Below, piece by piece: positions 1-10,060 of a DNA stretch of 27,825 nucleotides. The stretch is from Chara braunii (lineage: Eukaryota; Streptophyta; Charophyceae; Charales; Characeae). The position numbers were made by a program, and so were the translations under genes. The notes below the pieces were generated by a model, which saw nothing but the letters and a program-made list of their open reading frames with translations, did no database searches and was not told the origin of the DNA. Location of the stretch: the NCBI GenBank assembly GCA_003427395.1, contig BFEA01000015.1, positions 5,225,173-5,252,997 on the forward strand, in the 5' to 3' direction. The first letter of the stretch is position 1, and each line of letters starts with the position of its first letter.

Positions 1-940
1 AAGCGGCAGCTCCCAAGGAGGAGGAGGCACGTCCTCCTCGTCGGGAACCGGTCAAAGTCAAATTCCCTGATTCCTAAAGTGGAAAAAGGGAAGAGAACTT
101 CGACAATTGGGAGGCCAATGTCAAGACCTATGTGCATCTGCAACAGGTCTCCCCGGATCAGCAGGTTCTGATTGCGATTCACGCGCTCAGAGATGAAGCC
201 GCCAGCTTTGCAAGGTCCCTAGTTCGCGCTGCCAATTGCAACGATGACCCCGTTGCCTACTCCTCATTCACTTCCCTCACTGAGTTCTTGAAGCTATTGC
301 GCGAGAGGTTCGCCGATGTCGCCCGTAGCGTTAAGGCCTCATACAAGCTGCAGACGATCCACGCTCGTAAGTGGAAGAGCGCCAGGGCACTTAAGAGTAC
401 CATGGACGAATTGGTAGCTGTCCCTGACCACGGAGTCACAGACACCCAGTTGGTTGGCCTCTTTTATCGGGCTATACCCGAAGCCCTCCGAGGGCATTTC
501 TTCGCAAAGAGCGAAGACCCTGCCACTACATACGATTCCCTTCGTCGCGAAGTAGTGGCTTTTGAAGCCAAGTCTGCGTCTGTGTCCACTTTCTGGCAGA
601 AGGACTTGGACAAGGGTAAGCAATGGAAGGGCCGCACTATCTCAGGGCAAGTAAAGACCAAGGACAGCCTTGTCCTAACCTTAGATGAGGGTAGTGTGGA
701 TGAGATCCCCTANGACCAGATTGAGTGGGGGTTAGAGGAGGAGGACAGCGGTGTGGGCCAAGGGAGATCTTACGCTGCTATCGCGGCTGGAGGGAGACCA
801 CAAGGAGGGAGAGGCCAGGGCCAAGGGGGCCGCGCCTCAGGGAGTCTATTTCAGGGCGATCAGGGGGTTTGCGGCAGAGGAGGAAACCGCCAAGCGGGAG
901 GNAGGGGTCAAGGTCCCCCGCAAAACCGTCCTAGGAATAG
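1..940 (+). pseudogene. gag: Gag capsid-like region, partial, with internal stop
   Basis: The reading frame whose codons start at position 3 is open to the left edge, so the true start lies upstream. It reads through a basic/acidic leader (PKEEEARPPRREP), hits a TAA at 75-77, then continues as NWEANVKTYVHLQQ and a helical capsid-like stretch (FARSLVRAAN, LLRERFADVAR, IPEALRGHFF) to about 620. A glycine/arginine/glutamine-rich nucleocapsid linker (GGRPQGGRGQGQGG) follows. The layout fits plant Ty3/gypsy Gag, which packages the element RNA into cytoplasmic particles. The zinc knuckle expected next is displaced to 1991-2035 by the segment at 941-1896. Single ambiguous bases fall at 713 and 902. 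The family call is firm; the stop could be real decay or consensus error. Confidence 0.82.
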
Positions 941-1896
941 GTCTCCCTCACCCACTGCCCTCATCACCCTAGTGCCGGCCCTTGCATGCCTTCAGTTAGG
1001 CATATCTCCACCCTATTCCAGGCTCCCCCTTTTCATGGTCGACCCTGCATGGTGTCACCCTTGTCGAGCATTACCCGCCTTGATGGTCTATCTGTTAGGG
1101 TCATTGGTTTTGTTTCGCTACCACTCTCCCACCTTGAGCCTGATGACCTATCCCACCTTCATGTGTGACTGCCCTTAGGAGTTTTGATTCTTAGGCTGCA
1201 TTCACCCCCTCTGAGACCATCCCACTTTTAGTGGTTCAGCGACATGACATTATCTTGTGACATATTGCTCTTCTCCTTTCAGCACTGAGGCCGCTGCCTC
1301 CAGGACTTTAGGAGTGTATCATACTACATGTCATTTTCTGCTATTAGCTAGGATATGTATACCAGACATTTGCTTTTCTTTTGACATTATATAGCTTAGG
1401 ATGCATCGCATGGACTCTGCATGGAGCTTGCTCCGCATCCTAGATTTCTCAGCTTCTTTATTGCAGAGTTCCGCTGCTTTTGCGGATAGCGTGTTTATGG
1501 CTCTTGCGATCCATTACAGGTCTAAGGATCGTGCAGCGGGCCTTCATCTGCCCTGGCCCACAGCCAGGGCCTATTTGGCTATTTGCCAGTCCGGCCTGTG
1601 GGACCAGGCCGTGGCTTGACCCCACAGGCCGTGCGGTTATTCAGTCCAGTCCAGTCCTGCCCGGTACCACTGTCGGTATCAGGCCAGTCCAGTCCAGTCC
1701 AGTCAGTCCGCTGGGGGTATACCCCAACTGCAGTCTGTTTTGTGGCATTCTTCATTTGCACAGATTAGAGTACGTGCGTGTCGAGTCTGCGTTGGAGCTG
1801 CGCTGTCCCTTCCAGCTCCATCTCCATCTCCCCCATCCTCATCCCTTCGTCTTGATCCTGATGGACCGCCATCCCGGCGGGTCCGTCACACTATAG
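941..1896 (+). other. 956-bp GT...AG intron-like insertion inside gag
   Basis: It begins AG|GTCTCC after codon base 940 and ends CTATAG|AATAGG at 1896. Removing exactly this segment joins the Gag linker in frame to the CCHC zinc knuckle. The boundaries also carry a 7-bp direct repeat GAATAGG (935-941 and 1896-1902), so a target-site duplication is the rival reading. Excising one repeat copy plus insert (961 bp) leaves the knuckle out of frame and meets a TAG nine codons on. The interior is pyrimidine-rich near its start and holds CAGTC-type short tandem repeats (about 1640-1712) and an inverted pair CCTGTGGG/CCCCACAGG (about 1595-1630). The upstream gag frame stays open to 1178 only by chance. 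No terminal inverted repeats were seen. Confidence 0.5.
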
Positions 1897-2092
1897 AATA
1901 GGAGGATGGCACCCAGGGCTACCTCAGGGTAGGCCTTGGGAATCTTTGGGTCTGGACCAGGCTTTATGGCAACAACGATTTGACCGGGGCCAGTGCATTT
2001 TCTGCGGTGACCCGGGCCATATCATCAAATATTGTCCTAAGTATAGAGAGACCCGAACGGCTGCCCAAGGGCCAAAAGGCAGCCGCCGGTAG
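1897..2092 (+). pseudogene. gag: Gag C-terminus with CCHC zinc knuckle
   Basis: The frame beginning at 1898 reads to a TAG at 2090-2092. It contains CIFCGDPGHIIKYC at 1994-2035, an exact CX2CX4HX4C nucleocapsid zinc knuckle, which binds the element RNA during packaging. It is in frame with the upstream Gag only if 941-1896 is removed. The following protease frame is offset by -1 and opens after a stop near 2044, so gag and pol overlap by roughly 45 bases. I see no standard X XXY YYZ slippery heptamer in the overlap, so ordinary decay or base error is as likely as programmed frameshifting. Confidence 0.75.
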
Positions 2093-2757
2093 GNGTAGCA
2101 ACTGCCCCTACCATTAGGCCATGTGGGGAACATAGCGCTAGCCGGCAGGAGACTCCCACACCACATGTGCCTATGGCAGAGGTTGCAGGCCAGTGTTTAG
2201 ACAGTTGTCCAGAGACTGCTTGTGTCAGGGTCTCTTTAGACACCTCCCTCACAGGCGTGGCCGAAGAATTGAAGGAGAGGATGCCCGCCTGGGCCAAGAA
2301 AAAAAAACAGAAAGGACAGCTAATTCTAGTGGATGTAGAGATTTTTAGAGGTAGAGTAGGGGCCCTAGTAGATTCAGGGGCTACCCGCAGCTATATTAGT
2401 AGGAAGGCGCTGCAGAAGTTGAAGCTGGGGCTTAAAGTCCAAAAGCTAGCAGATCCCATAGTTAGTATCCTCGCAGACAATCATACTATGGTTGTAGAGG
2501 AGTATGTAGAGGGAGTCCAGGCGTATTTCCGCCTAGAGAAGGATGGGAAGTGGAGAAGGTCCTCCACTCCCTGACTCTCCTCGTAGAAGACAGCCTCCCA
2601 TTCGACATTGTTCTGGGAATGGATTGGGGAGAGGCNGCCGGGGCCACGCTCCATTTGAAGGAGCACGAGTGTAGGCTCCCTAGTTCTTCAGGCGAGGCTA
2701 AGACTGCCCGCCTGTTCCATGTGTCAGGCGTAGAGATTCCTTGGCACATTGTTGCCT
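2047..2757 (+). pseudogene. pol: Aspartic protease (retropepsin) domain, split over two frames
   Basis: Frame +1 carries VGALVDSGATRSYISRKAL. DSGA at 2371-2382 is the catalytic aspartate loop of retroviral-type aspartic proteases, which cleave the Gag-Pol polyprotein. The frame stops at 2572-2574. The domain's second half, including FDIVLGMDWG (the ILG-type motif), continues in another frame from about 2550 to a stop at 2755-2757. A one-base-type frame change therefore lies near 2530-2560, and another near 2741-2760 leads into RT. The upstream part (2167 onward) has a lysine-rich run (KKKKQK), typical of the linker before the protease. An ambiguous base at 2636 falls inside. The protease call is firm, the exact lesion positions are not. 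Confidence 0.82.
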
Positions 2758-4297
2758 GAGCGCGCCCGCATTCGCCAGATTGGTGAAGAAGGAGAAATTG
2801 GAGGAACAGGTCTTTGTCGCCTATATTAGGCCAGTGACTGAGGGAAGAGAAGCCCTAAGACCCTACTATTGCCAAATTGCTGGAAGAGTTAAGGATTTAA
2901 CTAAGTCGCCGACAGGCACGGTGTCGCGGCCCATCCGGCACCGTATTGAGATAGAGCCTGGCAGTAGAACTCCTAAGGGTGCTGTATATAGGATGTCCCC
3001 GCGGGAGTTAGAGGAGCTACCGAAGCAATTGGACGAGCTCCTCGAAAAGGGTTGGATTAAGCCCAGTTCGTCTCCTTTTGGAGCCCCTGTTCTCTTTGTC
3101 CCTAAGAAAGAGGGAGAGTTGAGGATGTGTATAGACTATAGGGGTCTGAATGCTATTACAGTAAAGAATGTTGAGCCATTGCCTAGGATAGACAATCTCT
3201 TAGATCGAGTGCAAGGGGCCAAGTACTTCTCTAAGATGAACTTAAAGTCCGGATACCATCAGATAGAGGTACATCCTGATGATCAGTATAAGACAGCCTT
3301 CTGGACTAGGTACGGGCACTATGAGTTTATAGTGATGCCTTTTGGACTAACCAATGCGCCAGCTACGTTCCAGCGTTGTATGAACGATTTGTTTAGGCCA
3401 TGGTTAGATAGATTTGTTGTAGTGTACCTAGATGACATTCTAGTGTTTAGTAAGACCCTCGACGAGCATCAAGGTCATCTCAAGCAGGTCTTGGAGAAGC
3501 TGAGAGAAGCTAACTTCAAGATCAATGCGAAGAAGTGCGATTGGGCGAAGACCCAAGTTTTGTATCTAGGCCACGTCTTAGACGGAGACGGCGTTAAGCC
3601 AGAAGATAGCAAGANCGCNGCGATTAGAGATTGGCCCACGCCACGTACGCTAACAGAGTTGCGCTCGTTCCTGGGCTTAGCAAATTACTACAGGAAGTTC
3701 GTGAGGAACTTCTCCACCATCGCTGCCCCCCTTCGCAGATTGCTAAGAAAAGAGACAATCTGGAAGTGGGACAAGGACTGCACGTCTGCCATGAAGAAGC
3801 TAAAGCAGGCGTTAATAGAATACCCGGTCCTTAAGGTCGCCGATCCGTCCTTGCCTTTTGTCGTTACTACGGATGCTAGCCAGTACGGCATAGGCGCAGT
3901 GTTACAGCAAGACGATGGCAATGGCTATAGACCCGTAGAGTTCATGTCCGCTAGGATGCCTTTAGAGAAGGTTGCGACATCTACCTATGAGACGAAACTC
4001 TACGCTCTCAGGCAAGCATTAGACCACTGGAAGCACTACTTGCTTGGGAGGCACTTCAAAGTTTATTCTCACCATGAAACATTACAATGGTTAAAGACGC
4101 AGGCCAAGATGACACCTAAGCTTACTAGGTGGGCCGCAGAGATAGATCAGTACGACTTCGAGCTCAAGCCTGTTAAAGGGAAGTACAATGTAGTCGCGGA
4201 TGCTCTGAGTAGGAGAGCAGATTACTTTAGGGCAATAGTACATTACCTCGATATAGGAAAGGATCTGCAGCAAAAGGTTAGAGAAGCCTATGCGTAG
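2741..4297 (+). pseudogene. pol: Reverse transcriptase and RNase H, ends at in-frame TAG
   Basis: 518 codons open in one frame; the first codon in this frame is TTG, so this is polyprotein interior, not a start. RT copies element RNA into DNA. Visible motifs are LRMCIDYRGLN (residues about 126-136), MPFGLTNAPATFQRCMND, and YLDD at residues 229-232 (3425-3436), the catalytic pair of the palm. The RNase H catalytic set appears as D378 in TTDASQYGIG, E417 in STYETKLYAL and D487 in VADALSR. The third catalytic position (codon 4070-4072, residue 444) is CAC histidine in YSHHETL, where the family normally has Asp. The frame ends at TAG 4295-4297, and clear homology continues in the same frame beyond it. 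Ambiguous bases at 3615 and 3619. Confidence 0.93.
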
Positions 4298-5752
4298 GAC
4301 CCTATCTATGTTGAACTCCTTAAGAAAGTCAAGGAGGCCCCAGAGACCGAGCCAAACTACCGCAATACTGAAGGGTTGCTTTTTGAGAAGACCAATGTTT
4401 TTGACCGATTGTGCATCCCCAATAGCGAAGAGATCCGCAGTCTGATCCTGGGAGAATGCCATGACACGGAGGGTCATTTTGGTTGGCAAAAGACCTTAGC
4501 CAATCTGATGCGTGCGTATACCTGGTCAGGGATGAAGAATGACTGCGTAGAGTATGTTCGCAGTTGTAAGGTCTGCCATCGTAACAAGTCTTCTACGCGT
4601 GCCCCGTTAGGTCTTCTCAGACCCTTGCCCATTCCGGATCAGCCGGGAGACTCAGTGTCAATAGATTTCATGGACACTCAAGTCAAGAGCAGGCATGGCA
4701 AGAGCCAAGTCATGGTCATAGTTGACCGCTTTAGCAAGTACGCAGTTTTTGTTCCTTTGCCTTCTGAGGCGCGTACTGATTTAGTCATACAGAGGTTCTT
4801 TGACTGTTGTGTTAGTGAGAATGGAATCCCGCTGTCTATAGTTAGCGATAGAGATAGTCGCTTTACTAGCCAGAACTGGCAAGAACTCATGGGAGTATAC
4901 GGATCTAAGTTGTTGATGTCGTCCGACCGCCATCCAGAGACTAACGGTCAGACATAGCAAATGAACAAGATCCTGCAGCAAGTTCTACGCATGTATATTA
5001 GGCCAGATCAGATTAACTGGGATGAGATGTTGCCTAAAGTAGCTAGTGCGTACAATAACAGCGTGCATCTAGCCACCTGCCGCACTCCCAACGAACTGCA
5101 CAAGTCCTTTAGACCGCGCAGACCGTTTGAGGGACTCCACCGGGATCAGATTCAGAGATTGCCGCCCGGGACCCGGGAGTTCGCTGTACAGCACGAGAAA
5201 GAACTAGCTACTGCTGTAGAAAACCTCAGGAAAGCCCAGCATAGGATGATAGAACAAGCAAACAAACATCGTCGCCCTTCACAGTTTCAAGTAGGCGACT
5301 TAGTCTGGGTTAGTTCGAAAGAGTTTGCACCTGAGGAGAACATCTCGCAGAAGTTAATGCCCACATATAGAGGACCGTGGCATGTTCTGGAAGTCAAGGG
5401 CAGCGAAGATGGACCGTCCTACACCATAGAGTTACCAGCACACCTCCACACTTACCCAGTTTTCCACGTATCAAAGTTGTTACCGAGTCAAACGAGTGAT
5501 CAGTTTCCATCCCATAGGTCCATGATCCCACCGGATATGGATGGAAGATACGACATTGATGGAATAGTGGCTGAAGATGTATTCAGGACTGGAGGTAGGG
5601 GTCGTCCACAGAAACAGTACAAGGTTCACTTTAGTTATCAAGAACTGGAAGACGACCGCTGGTTTACTAGATCTGAACTTCTAGAGACAGCTCCCGACAT
5701 AGTCCGGACCTACGAAAGACAGCAGAAGAGTAAAGGTCCTGCCTTGGACTGA
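4298..5752 (+). pseudogene. pol: Integrase with C-terminal chromodomain, stop at catalytic Glu site
   Basis: Same frame as RT. It holds the HHCC zinc-binding region (CHDTEGHFGWQKT ... CVEYVRSCKVC, about 4457-4580) and the catalytic core, with Asp codons at 4664-4666 (SIDFMD) and 4847-4849 (VSDRDSRFTS). The third acidic residue of D,D-35-E integrases falls exactly at 4955-4957, here a TAG stop. Translation then resumes as QMNKILQQVLRMY. After a DNA-binding region (FQVGDLVWVSS, HTYPVFHVSKLLPS) comes a chromodomain-like end: DGRYDIDGIVAEDVFR ... YKVHFSYQELEDDRWF, then a basic tail to a TGA at 5750-5752. Such chromodomains steer insertion toward particular chromatin. Inactive as written. Confidence 0.92.
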
Positions 5753-6700
5753 AATTTTCTCAGAGGACCTCGAATTTAGGCCGGCGGGAGTGAAACGGTA
5801 TTCACCAGTTCGAAGTAGCTGATGCAGATCCCAGGGCTCGATCCCTAGTTCCCCAACTTACCTGTGTACAATACCTGTGTCAACTCGAAGAATTGAACCT
5901 GCGACCTGTAGAACCGCCAGTGGTCAGTAGGTCTGTCGTAGGTCTATAGGTAGCCAGGATTCGATCTGTAGACCTGTAGATTAGAAGTCTAGCTGCAGTC
6001 CTTCTAGAAGGTTGGCAAGTGGTCAAGTGGTGCAGGCAAGTGGGCAAGTGGTGTGACTAAAGCAAGCCCATGTTGGAGACGAGGACAAGTGGCAAGGGCA
6101 AATAGTAGGACCCCAGTGCAACTGCACTGCGTCGTAGGGTAGTCGCCATGCAGTCATGGGAGAGTCTAGAAAGTACCAGTCCGGTCCAGCAAGAACCACG
6201 GGGGGGACTGTGTACACCATGGGCCAGGGATACAGGGCAGACCAACGCAGCGCAGAAGTATAAATCAAGAGGCTGCGTCAAGCCATTCATTCATTCCTGC
6301 GGATGCCATGCGGAAGCGCTGCCTTAGCAGCTTGTGCGAGGAGGTCTGCAGTGTGCCCGAAGACGAANTGGGCAGAGAAGTGTAGTGTNGNGATAGGTAG
6401 TGGCAGCTAGCGCTGCCATAGCTGTAGCATAGCGTGTGTGTGTGTTGCGTTGCGTATGATACTGAGTGTTGCGTGTGGGACATCCAGGGTGATCCAGAGT
6501 GCAAACAGTGAGTTGTGTGGGCGCCCAGTCGCCATAGCAGGGCGCATGTCGCCAGTTGCTGTATCGCTGTTTGCATGCAAGACAACTGTGAATAATCGGA
6601 GTGTGATTGCACCTGAAGCGACGACTGATTTTCCCGCAGTTCTTTTCATGTTTGCATTCTGGTTCTCTTTACGCACAAGTCAGAAAATTTGACCTTAATT
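5753..6700 (+). repeat. 3' untranslated region and 3' LTR candidate of copy A
   Basis: Non-coding sequence after pol. Two purine-rich tracts could prime plus-strand synthesis and mark the LTR start. One is GGCCGGCGGGAG at 5779-5790 followed by TGAAACGG at 5791; the other is a run of seven Gs (6200-6206) followed by TG at 6209. A 5791 start gives about 470 bp of U3 before the TATA-like box and is my preference; 6209 would leave a very short U3. The right boundary is a guess because the matching 5' LTR is outside the window. AAGTGG-type short repeats occur at 6014-6055 and a GT-rich run at 6428-6450. Ambiguous bases at 6368, 6389 and 6391. Confidence 0.45.
6259..6265 (+). promoter_or_regulatory. 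TATA-like box in the LTR candidate
   Basis: TATAAAT lies in a GC-moderate context downstream of the second purine tract. Its position fits a U3 promoter of an LTR that would start the element RNA about 25-35 bases later. It rests on sequence match and context only. Confidence 0.4.
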
Positions 6701-6764
6701 TCTGGCATTATACTATAGTGGACTGCTCACTGAGCCTTTGAGAACATATACCTACGGACAAGGC

Positions 6765-6789
6765 TTTTTTTTTTTTTTTTTTTTTTTTT
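6765..6789 (-). repeat. 25-nt poly-T tract (poly-A on the minus strand)
   Basis: An uninterrupted run of 25 Ts just right of the copy A LTR candidate. Read on the minus strand it is a poly-A tail, which could mark the 3' end of a retroposed sequence occupying part of 6790-7700. I found no protein homology or clear SINE A/B boxes there, so a simple homopolymer is equally possible. Confidence 0.5.
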
Positions 6790-8098
6790 CCTTAAAAAAT
6801 GCTCCAGTCTATTTGTGGGGAGCAACACGTGCTGGGAACCGGGCCCAGCATCCCATATAGAAATATACAAATGATTTGAAGTGCCAAGGCCATTACCTGG
6901 CTTCGGCTACGAACAATCTAAGAACTATGAAAAGAGTTCAGGAAAAATTAAGAAAAACACCGGATAGCTGCTAACCTGCCAACCTATTACTAGGCTACTC
7001 AAGCAGCAATTAGTGGGAGTCCTTCAAAAGCTCAGAACCCCTGGAAGCCCCCCACAAAAACACTCTAAAATTCTCTAATACTGTCTCCTTCCCTGCCGAG
7101 CTCTCCCAGGCCTCATGCCCCCACCCTGCTAGGTTACAGGGCAACACGACTCACCCCGGCTCCGGCCAGCGTCGTCCCGACAGCAACCCTTGGTTTTCCT
7201 TTGGAATGCCCGGCCCAGAACATCGGACAAGCTATCAGTACCTTTATTTTATTTTATTTTTGGTAAGTCCACCACATTGTTGCAGTGGTGTGGAAGCGCT
7301 ATAATGGTGACAGTCAAGCCAGTCCAACTCTCTTCTCCACGAGACACAGACAGAAGAGATCAGAATGTTTCCTTTGACATTGTTATCCAATCGCCCCCTG
7401 CTAGCAGATGCCCGAGGAGAGTCTTCTCTCCACGACATGTTCATAATATTCTTCTCTCACTGTCAGGGCTGTTGTATCATTGTATGCAGATTCACATTTC
7501 GCTGCATTGTCCAATCACACACATTATGTCAGGTGTTCTCGTGAGTCATCTGCATGTGACTGATTTATCACATCATAACGTTGCATGCTCAAATTTATAA
7601 CCCATGGATCATGATTGTTGTTCAGGTGCATTGACATCTCACTGGTGGATCCTTGTTTACTGACTTGCCTTCTGCCGGAGAGCTGTGGACATTGAAGACT
7701 AAGCGATCTCAGTTACATGTTTAAGGACAACTCATGCTTGGTGCATCTGTAACAACCAAACAGTAAACACCGGCTGGACAACTTCACCCATCAATCCAAT
7801 AATCCCTTCGCCTTGCAAGCGGCAAGCCTCCTTGAAGCTCCCTGGCTATGGCTGCTGATGCAGCAAATGACCCTTCTCTCCAGCCTAGAGCTGCTTAAGA
7901 AAAGGTCACCAGAAAGTGTAGTGCTCATTGTGTGCTAGCTCTCGGCACACCCCACTTCATGTACCCTTGGGTACCTGAGGTCGTACCAAACAAATCGTTT
8001 AATCTCTGTTGTCAGTGTCCTGATCAGCACAGGCTGCAACATGAGATCTCTGTGTTTTGTTTTCTGAGCAATCACTTCCTTCTGATCTTCTCTGCTGA
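6790..8098. other. Intergenic stretch, no gene recognised
   Basis: I see no convincing coding frame, RNA gene or transposon domain. Small items: an inverted pair TGCTGGG/CCCAGCA at about 6829-6850 and an ATTTT-type run at 7243-7262. The open frames present (for example 7190-7600) look like chance frames without recognisable motifs. Confidence 0.5.
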
Positions 8099-8196
8099 GA
8101 CCTCTGTGCCCGTGCATTATGTGTTTTTCTGATTGCTCCTCGCTGAAGACCTCTGTGCCCGTGCATTATGCGTTTTTCTGATTGCTCCTCGCTGAA
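8099..8196. repeat. 49-bp tandem duplication, two copies
   Basis: The unit begins GACCTCTGTGCCCGTGCATT and ends CTCCTCGCTGAA. Copies at 8099-8147 and 8148-8196 differ at one base (TATGTG versus TATGCG), so the duplication is recent. A weaker, more diverged resemblance precedes it at about 8043-8098. Function unknown. Confidence 0.9.
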
Positions 8197-9900
8197 ATGC
8201 ACGTTTGATACTAGTCATGGAGTTGGGCTGTGCTGTGTAACGGGAAGGACAGACCTGTACATAGTTGCGGATAGGCTGCAAATTTGGCCGATGTAGGACT
8301 TGTGAGCAGAAGTTGGACGGACAGGTACAGAGGCACGCGCAGGAAAAGCTGTATGGACCTGGGAAGGATTTCCCAGCAAGGTGAAGACGCCCAGTGTTTA
8401 ATAGGACAAGTGGTGGGTATAACAATGGTCTTGTGCTGACTGTATGCTACATCTAGGTCTGCACACATAGCACCAAGGGCCACTTACAGTTTCCAACGAC
8501 ACTCCCACCAGACGAAGAGCAATAGGTCAGCTAGCAACTCCAACTGCTTCAGTACCAACCAAGGGGGGAGTAGCCAGCAGTCCACTGCTCACTTTTCATG
8601 ATGGTCCTCTCTGAGAGTGAGCAACAGGAGCCACCAGAAGTGGATGAGGTCTAGCGGGAGAAGACCTTCATCGGTGGGACTAGTGTGGAGGTGGAAGACG
8701 CCATAGACAAAGGGTTAGCTAGGGTACCACAGCCCACACTGTGCTTGGAGGTGAGGAAGGCGGCATGCATAGAGGTAGAGGAGGAGGAAGAGGAACGAAT
8801 CGCGAAGGAGACTTAAGTTTGGCCAACAGAGGACTGTCATCTTCACTCCTCTAGTTGGCACTGCGTCAGAAAGGGTCCTCCCAGGTTCCCTTGTATAGAG
8901 CCCATCTGAGAGGGTGGCATTGGCGCTGCTGCTGCAGGCGAGAGAACCAGCGGATGTGAGTCCGCTATACGTAAGGTAGCGAGATGAGCTACGAAAGATA
9001 GTAGATGACAAGATGGGAAGACTTCAGTACCACCGCGAGAATGGGAAAGGAGACACTGGCTAGAGATATTATCCATAATCACAACCTTGCAGTACCTCCT
9101 GATCACCTCCCACAGGCCACTAGTCATAATCCTGTGGCTATAGGCGGATGCGGGAGGTGTTAGTCTGGGAAATGAACATGTGGACGGGAAGCCAATCTCT
9201 TGATCATAGGGGAAAGCAAAAAAGATATATATTTGTATGTTTCCCCGTCAATGATACGTCAACATATGACCTAACTACCCTCTCCTCAGTCCTTGATATA
9301 CCACTTTCACAACAAGCTTGCTAGTCGCGTGCATCACATGCTGATTAATCTGATGCAATCAACTATCGATCTTCCCTGGTTCTATGATTAGCAAATCTCC
9401 ACATAATTGGCTTTGGAATGTTTCTTCTCTATGAACTTTCCATTCGTCTTAACTTACTGCTGGCCCAGCTGGTGGAAAATTCTACCTTCCGACCTTACTT
9501 TGTTTCTTTGGGTTTTCAAATTGGATAAAAGTATGCGATGCCGAACAAAGGCGATCTAAGACAACGATGAGAGAGAACGAGAATCCTCACACTAATCCAA
9601 GCTAAGGAACTCTGGTGCAACCGATGAGGAAGCTGTCATTCAAACACGGAGTTGAAAAAATACATACAGATAGGAAATCGACGAGTCTGAAAACTAGCTA
9701 AACACATGAAAGAGGAAAGGCTGAAAAAGCTTCCCTCATCTAACAGTTGACTGGACTGCTGCAAACAAAATTGTTCATGATAACAATAAATCACTCACCC
9801 GCAAGGGCAATTTGTTATCCTGATGACTGCCTAAGCTGCCCCTCTACCAGCCCAGGAACAAAAATGCTGCACACGTCACGTGCCTAACATATCAAATTTG
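8197..9900. other. Intergenic stretch; possible coding relic near 8600-8820
   Basis: No gene recognised. The plus strand at about 8600-8815 reads as an acidic peptide with one stop (FIGGTSVEVEDAIDKGLARV, then IEVEEEEEERIAKET), which hints at an old coding region, perhaps gag-like, but matches nothing I can name. The rest, 9140-9900, is AT-richer with no visible structure. Confidence 0.25.
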
Positions 9901-10010
9901 TTGGTTTATCATAGAAGACAATTTCAGGCAAAAGAAACTCCAGTCTGTGACGGGCGGTGTGTACAAGGCCTGAGAACATATTCACCATGAAATGCCCTTG
10001 TCACCTCATA
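9901..10010 (-). pseudogene. Mitochondrial-type SSU rRNA (rrn18) fragment 1
   Basis: The plus strand shows TGACGGGCGGTGTGTACAAG at 9948-9967, the complement of the near-universal SSU rRNA 3' segment, followed by GAGAACATATTCACC. The upstream part (AGGCAAAAGAAACTC) corresponds to the region just 3' of it in plant mitochondrial rrn18. Fuzzy resemblance may extend to about 10060 (TTCCAACTCTTGTGGCGAATTG). Only a small part of the ~1.9-kb gene is present, with substitutions, so this is a nuclear relic of organelle DNA rather than a working gene. Organelle assignment is by memory of rrn18. Confidence 0.7.
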
Positions 10011-10060
10011 TGGCTCGCCTTCCAACTCTTGTGGCGAATTGAGCAGCAGGGTCACCCACA

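Larger units (their letters stand above)
1..6700 (+). mobile_element. Ty3/gypsy chromovirus copy A, 5' truncated by window edge
   Basis: LTR retrotransposon read left to right. Visible order is Gag, CCHC zinc knuckle, aspartic protease, reverse transcriptase, RNase H, integrase and chromodomain. This order (integrase after RNase H, with a C-terminal chromodomain) is that of chromoviruses. The 5' LTR and primer-binding site lie outside the window. The copy is not intact: in-frame stops at 75-77, 4295-4297 and 4955-4957, frame changes near 2044-2092, 2530-2560 and 2741-2760, and a 956-bp insertion or intron in gag. The long RT/RNase H frame shows it is much younger than the two other chromovirus copies here. 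The right end is approximate because no second LTR is available for comparison. Confidence 0.9.

Noticed and set aside
941-1178. Extension of the Gag frame to 1178
   Set aside because: Composition and sequence stop resembling Gag at 940, and the zinc knuckle lies in another frame further on.
5834-5847. T-arm-like GGGCTCGATCCC suggesting a tRNA gene
   Set aside because: No matching acceptor stem or D/anticodon arms can be placed upstream.
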